A stretch of DNA of 38,628 nt from Lachnospiraceae bacterium (GTDB taxonomy: Bacteria > Bacillota > Clostridia > Lachnospirales > Lachnospiraceae). Positions 35,329 to 38,628 of the stretch are shown piece by piece; the stretch's first letter is position 1; each line of letters starts with the position of its first letter. A program made the position numbers and the translations under genes. The stretch covers positions 1-38,628 of the forward strand of contig JAIKWF010000087.1 in assembly GCA_024685005.1 (NCBI GenBank), given 5' to 3'. Below the pieces are notes generated by a model, which worked only from the letters and a program-made list of their open reading frames with translations, searched no databases and was not told where the DNA came from.

Positions 35329-35423
35329 CCTTTCACGCACGTATTCAATTGGGTTGTCATTTTTTTAGTTTGCAAACTGCTTACGGTATGCTATTATGAG
35401 GCTGTAAGCAGTATTTCACGCAC
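35329..35423 (+). repeat. Two partial copies of the tRNA-Arg 3' end
   Basis: CCTTTCACGCACG at 35329-35341 repeats the tRNA 3' end (35262-35274) exactly over 13 bp. TTTCACGCAC recurs at 35414-35423. Such copies are what site-specific integration at a tRNA leaves behind as attachment cores. The rest of 35319-35369 and 35424-35497 is AT-rich and I see no gene in it. Confidence 0.65.
35370..35412 (+). promoter_or_regulatory. Promoter with flanking inverted repeat before the Rpn-like gene
   Basis: TTGCAA (35370-35375), 16-bp spacer, then TGC-TATTAT (-10 at 35392-35397) form an extended -10 promoter. ACTGCTTAC (35376-35384) and GTAAGCAGT (35404-35412) are a perfect 9-bp inverted repeat around the -10, as for an operator. 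Confidence 0.5.
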
Positions 35424-35497
35424 TAAACAATTCCACATTTTCTTTTTTATTCTTAGATGTTCTTGAAATTCTTGCTTATAAACACCCACAGATTATA

Positions 35498-35539
35498 GGC
35501 AGGAATGGTAAATGATCTACTCATACTTTAATTCCTGCC
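35498..35539 (+). repeat. 9-bp inverted repeat in the leader of the Rpn-like gene
   Basis: GGCAGGAAT (35498-35506) is the perfect reverse complement of ATTCCTGCC (35531-35539), 24 nt apart. It lies between the promoter and the ribosome site AAAGGAG (35551-35557), so it could be a leader stem. Confidence 0.7.
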
Positions 35540-35564
35540 ATATTATCAGGAAAGGAGTATGAAG

Positions 35565-36104
35565 ATGAGTAGAAACAAAACAATGAAAAGCTATGAGGAA
35601 CTGGGTTTTAGCGATGACTTCATGAACAAAGGAAACAGTTATAAAAGTCTTCCGGAGAGTAACGTTTTGTTCCTTTGTACATTTGATCCCTATCAAAGGG
35701 GGATCAGCCGATACACATTTAAGCAACGGTGCGAAGAACTACCAAGCCTGGAGATGGGCGATGAAACGGTTAAGATTTTTTACAACTGCACCTACACAGG
35801 AAATGATCTGCCGGAAGATCTGAGGGATTTATATAATTATGTGGAAAACGGAGAAGTAGGAAATGAATTAACCAGAAAACTTGAAGAAGCAGTGTCAAAA
35901 GGCAGAAAAAATGAAATCTGGAGGAGCCAGTATATGAAAGAATGGGTTATTATACAGGATGCAAAAGAAGAAGGACGAGAGGAAGGACGCAATGAAAATG
36001 CGTATGAAGTATATAATCGTTGCCTTGCTCGTGGTATGAGCGATACGGAAGCCAGAGAAATATCCGGCTATCTGCCCAACGGATCCTCTGTATTGGCGGA
36101 GTGA
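35565..36104 (+). CDS. Rpn/PD-(D/E)XK-transposase-family protein, internally deleted
   Basis: Protein of 179 residues; ATG 35565 is 7 nt behind AAAGGAG and preferred over ATG 35559. The start 'YEELGFSDDFM' is the usual N-terminus of Rpn-like (PD-(D/E)XK transposase family) proteins. It runs straight into 'SYKSLPESNVLFLCTFDPYQ', which in full-length members comes about 100 residues later, and then 'YTFKQRCEE' and the family C-part with 'KLEEAVSKGRKNEIWRSQYM'. The nuclease core with the catalytic D and E-x-Q is therefore missing, in frame. The end contains an EEGREEGR repeat typical of the family, then 30 residues. It is probably a non-catalytic remnant, though promoter and ribosome site look intact. 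Confidence 0.75.
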   Translation: MSRNKTMKSYEELGFSDDFMNKGNSYKSLPESNVLFLCTFDPYQRGISRYTFKQRCEELPSLEMGDETVKIFYNCTYTGNDLPEDLRDLYNYVENGEVGNELTRKLEEAVSKGRKNEIWRSQYMKEWVIIQDAKEEGREEGRNENAYEVYNRCLARGMSDTEAREISGYLPNGSSVLAE

Positions 36105-36154
36105 GGCTCAAAGAGCCGGTATATCCGAAAGATCGTACGTTAAAGACGGAGGCA

Positions 36155-36646
36155 ATGGTGGAATACGAAATCGTAATGGCAACAGAAGAAGATAGAGATG
36201 AGGTAATGGCACTTTATGCGGCGCAAAAGGGACGCAAATTCTGTCCGTGGAGTGAAGATTATCCTTCGGATGAAACCTTTGATTTTGACTTGTCCCGGGA
36301 TGCGTTGTTCGTTTTGAAAACAGACGGTAGCATACAGGCTGCTATATCTCTGGAAGAAGATGAGGCCGTGGACGCGCTTCCCTGCTGGGACGAAAATCTC
36401 AAGCCCGAGGGTGAGCTTGCAAGGCTGGCAGTTTTGCCGGATCAGCAGGGTCGGGGGCTTGGTAAGGTAATGATGCAGTTTGGCTTGGATGAACTGAAAA
36501 GAAGAGGCTATCGGGGAATACACATCATCGTCAATAAATATAATGAGTCGGCGCTTCGCTGCTATGCAGGATTCGGCTATCGGACAGTGGGAAAGTGCCA
36601 AATGTACGATCAGGATTTTCTGTGCTACGAGCGAGAGCTGTCTTAA
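36155..36646 (+). CDS. GNAT family N-acetyltransferase
   Basis: Protein of 163 residues. The acetyl-CoA-binding motif A is 'ELARLAVLPDQQGRGLGKVMM' with the Q-x-x-G-x-G core QQGRGLG, followed by motif B 'NKYNESALRCYAGFGYRTVG'. I choose ATG 36155 (GGAGG 2 nt upstream, so the GTG at 36158 is equally possible); the longer frame from 36020 overlaps the previous gene without a ribosome site. It acetylates an unknown amine substrate. It is followed by an intrinsic terminator. Confidence 0.88.
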   Translation: MVEYEIVMATEEDRDEVMALYAAQKGRKFCPWSEDYPSDETFDFDLSRDALFVLKTDGSIQAAISLEEDEAVDALPCWDENLKPEGELARLAVLPDQQGRGLGKVMMQFGLDELKRRGYRGIHIIVNKYNESALRCYAGFGYRTVGKCQMYDQDFLCYERELS

Positions 36647-36670
36647 TGCATCATATGATTGGCACATAAT

Positions 36671-36701
36671 AAAGGGTCTGTCCTTGGGACAGGCCTCTTT
36701 T
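36671..36701 (+). terminator. Intrinsic terminator after the GNAT gene
   Basis: GGTCTGTCC pairs with GGACAGGCC (one G-U) across a TTG loop, extended outward by further pairs, then T-rich CTCTTTT. Confidence 0.85.
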
Positions 36702-36722
36702 CATATTTATTGCTTTTTTGTA

Positions 36723-36750
36723 TTGCACAAAAATGAAAATCCGATACTAT
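36723..36750 (+). promoter_or_regulatory. Possible promoter of the O-antigen-ligase-like gene
   Basis: TTGCAC (36723-36728) and TACTAT (36745-36750) are 16 bp apart. The position inside the longer reading frame supports the later start at 36787. Confidence 0.4.
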
Positions 36751-36786
36751 AGTATAAGAGACAAATGGAAGGAACACCGGGAAAAC

Positions 36787-38397
36787 ATGGCAAAGAAGAA
36801 AAAAAATACCGCCCCGGAAACGGGTGGGGCAGCAAAGGCGATCATGATATGGATCGTGAATATTTACGTATTTCTCATGCTGTCGGTATATCCACTGTTC
36901 TATCATAACAAATACTATGATATGGACACTGCAAAATGGGGATTTTTTATCCGGGTATCCTCCGTTTGTGCCGCGATCCTGGCCGGCGTATTCCTTTGGT
37001 ACATTGGAAGTTTCGCTGCGAAAAAGGAAACCAAGAGGCTTTTTCAGGAAGCTTATCACAATCTGGTTCTCACGGATTGGTTAGCATTTGCTTACCTCAT
37101 TGTCTGTTGTCTGTCCACTGCTTTAACCCCTTATAAAAAGAACGTGATCTGGGGAGCCGACGGATGGTACATGGGACTGGTAGCCCAGATCAGTTTTGTA
37201 CTGATCTATTTTTGCGTCTCCCGACTTTGGAGATGGGATTCCATCAATCTCTTTTTATATCTCCTGGCGGCCTTTGCAGTATTTTCCTTTGGCGTGATCA
37301 TGCGGTTTGGATTTGATCCCATGGAGATGTACGGCAATGCGGAGGAATACTATGTGCAGCATTTTCTCTCCACGCTCGGGCAGGTGACCTGGTATTCCAG
37401 CTACATGTGTATCATGATCCCACTGGGCATCATCGCGTACTGGCAGGCACAAAAAAACTGGCAGAAGATCGCCTTTGGCATATTCAGTGTGGTGGGATTT
37501 ATGACGGCGGTTACACAGAATTCCGACAGTGCCTATATGGCTATGATCGGCATCTTTTTCATGCTGTTTTGGATTTCCTTTGAATCGGATGACTGCTTCC
37601 TGCGCTTCCTGGAAACATCAATCATGGCGCTGGGCGCATTTAAGGTCATCGGAATTTTGCAAAAAATATATGCAGACAGAATCGTAAAACTGGACAGGCT
37701 TTCCTTCTTTATGAGCCAGTCAGCGCTTACCGGCGTGCTGCTTATGGTTGTGATCCTGCTTTATTTGCTGATGCGGTTTTACGTATATCAAAAGACGCAG
37801 TTTCATATTACAGACTTAAAGAAGATACGATCTGTATCCCTCATACTTTTGGCTGCGGGCATGATCGCCGTGGCGATTTATATCTGGCTGAATTCCACGG
37901 GGAGATTGCCGGGGAAGTTAGCATCTGCTAATTCTTATCTGCTATTTGATGACGGCTGGGGAAACAACAGAGGTGTTTCATGGAGATGTTCATTGGGAGC
38001 CTTCTGCAAGGAGAATATCCTGCAAAAGCTTTTTGGCGTGGGACCGGACAGCTTTGGAGAATATATCTATTTGTATTATAAAGCTGATCTTGACCACGTT
38101 CTGGGGAGCCATATATCACAGGACTGCGCTCATAATGAATGGCTCAACACACTGATCAATCTGGGAATTCTGGGGCTTGCTTCATACTTGGGAATTTTTA
38201 TCACGTCATTTAAAGCTTGCATGAACGAAGCGAAAAGACACCCTTATCTGTATGGCATAGCAATAGCCATTGTGGCTTATTTCCTTCACAACTTTTTCTG
38301 TTATCAGCAGATCATCTGTACGCCCACTATTTTCATACTGATGGGTATGGCACGGTCTGTGATACGGTTTGGCTACGGGGATGAAGAGACGAAATGA
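36787..38397 (+). CDS. O-antigen ligase/Wzy-like polytopic membrane protein
   Basis: Protein of 536 residues with about 12 membrane segments. ATG 36787 (MAKKKKNTAPETGG) is preferred over GTG/TTG-type starts upstream since the promoter lies in between; the ribosome site GGAAGGA is 12 nt away and weak. The large extracytoplasmic loop ends in 'CAHNEWLNTLINLGILGLASY', the His-Asn motif of the O-antigen ligase/polymerase (Wzy_C) family, and 'LFGVGPDSFGEYIYLYY' precedes it. It probably joins or polymerises a glycan at the outer face of the membrane. A Gram-positive cell would use it for a capsule, exopolysaccharide or teichoic-type polymer. Confidence 0.88.
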   Translation: MAKKKKNTAPETGGAAKAIMIWIVNIYVFLMLSVYPLFYHNKYYDMDTAKWGFFIRVSSVCAAILAGVFLWYIGSFAAKKETKRLFQEAYHNLVLTDWLAFAYLIVCCLSTALTPYKKNVIWGADGWYMGLVAQISFVLIYFCVSRLWRWDSINLFLYLLAAFAVFSFGVIMRFGFDPMEMYGNAEEYYVQHFLSTLGQVTWYSSYMCIMIPLGIIAYWQAQKNWQKIAFGIFSVVGFMTAVTQNSDSAYMAMIGIFFMLFWISFESDDCFLRFLETSIMALGAFKVIGILQKIYADRIVKLDRLSFFMSQSALTGVLLMVVILLYLLMRFYVYQKTQFHITDLKKIRSVSLILLAAGMIAVAIYIWLNSTGRLPGKLASANSYLLFDDGWGNNRGVSWRCSLGAFCKENILQKLFGVGPDSFGEYIYLYYKADLDHVLGSHISQDCAHNEWLNTLINLGILGLASYLGIFITSFKACMNEAKRHPYLYGIAIAIVAYFLHNFFCYQQIICTPTIFILMGMARSVIRFGYGDEETK

Positions 38398-38628
38398 ACT
38401 GCAGGATAAACTTCGGAACAAGCTGTGGAATAAGCAGGGATATCCCTTGCGCTTCAGGGAATTATAATGATAAAATGTGTTAGCTTATGATATGCGAAAC
38501 AACGACAGGTTTTGCCTGGAGTTTGAGAGAATAGTTGAGGATCTGTAGAGAAAGACTGACGAATCTATGGCAGTGCAAAGGGACATAAAGAAGGAGCAAA
38601 TAGCGGACAAAATGATGCTTATTCTGCT
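38398..38628 (+). other. Right-end stretch, no complete gene
   Basis: It contains a perfect palindrome AGGGATATCCCT (about 38437-38448). An 18-codon frame from ATG 38492 ends at TAG 38546. The same frame then continues open to the window edge from ATG 38567 (Lys/Glu/Asp/Met-rich). The second part could be the start of a gene beyond the window, but the frame broken by a stop also fits decay. I do not assign a product. Confidence 0.3.

Noticed and set aside
36020-36154. N-terminal extension of the GNAT protein
   Set aside because: It overlaps the end of the Rpn-like gene, has no ribosome site and does not resemble a GNAT N-terminus.

Overview
The window reads as chromosomal DNA of an anaerobic, butyrate-forming Firmicute, most likely family Lachnospiraceae. 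The evidence is a complete butyryl-CoA synthesis operon (thl-crt-hbd-bcd-etfB-etfA), a separate phosphotransbutyrylase/butyrate kinase pair, strong AGGAGG-type ribosome sites, extended -10 promoters (TGnTATAAT type), BspA-type leucine-rich repeat proteins and split purine-synthesis enzymes. No phage, plasmid, CRISPR or intact transposon was seen. The species cannot be named from sequence alone.

Layout. 1-1749: 3' part of a YfhO-like membrane protein. 1875-3807: a frameshifted secreted Ig-like gene and an intact BspA-like LRR surface protein. 3927-10115: the butyryl-CoA operon with its promoter, an intercistronic hairpin after thl, an 87-bp inverted repeat between crt and hbd, and a strong terminator. 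10236-22266: a seven-gene operon combining a secreted/membrane protein, an ABC-2 transporter, a QN-rich membrane protein, a MoxR AAA+ ATPase, a DUF58 protein and a 1532-residue protein with three vWA domains; this is the least understood system here. 22383-26954: barstar-like protein with a Lys/Glu repeat tail, GGDEF protein, phosphoglucomutase-type enzyme, an unknown small protein and a PurO-type IMP cyclohydrolase. 27082-28260: stand-alone AICAR transformylase, followed by a repeat-rich intergenic region with 54-bp tandem repeats. 28531-31088 (minus strand): lipoprotein, buk and ptb. 31361-35109: secA and prfB (prfB without the usual programmed frameshift). 35201-35274: tRNA-Arg(ACG), followed by partial copies of its own 3' end. 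35565-38397: an internally deleted Rpn-like gene, a GNAT acetyltransferase and an O-antigen-ligase-like membrane protein.

How the genes work together. Thl, Crt, Hbd and the Bcd-EtfAB complex convert two acetyl-CoA to butyryl-CoA. Ptb and Buk then turn butyryl-CoA into butyrate with ATP gain, so the whole terminal pathway lies within 28 kb in two separately promoted units. The MoxR/DUF58/vWA operon resembles Bat-type or other MoxR-vWA chaperone systems but carries its own ABC transporter, suggesting envelope complex assembly or a transport-coupled role; that role is an inference. The separate PurO-like and PurH-transformylase-like genes together would supply the last two steps of IMP synthesis.
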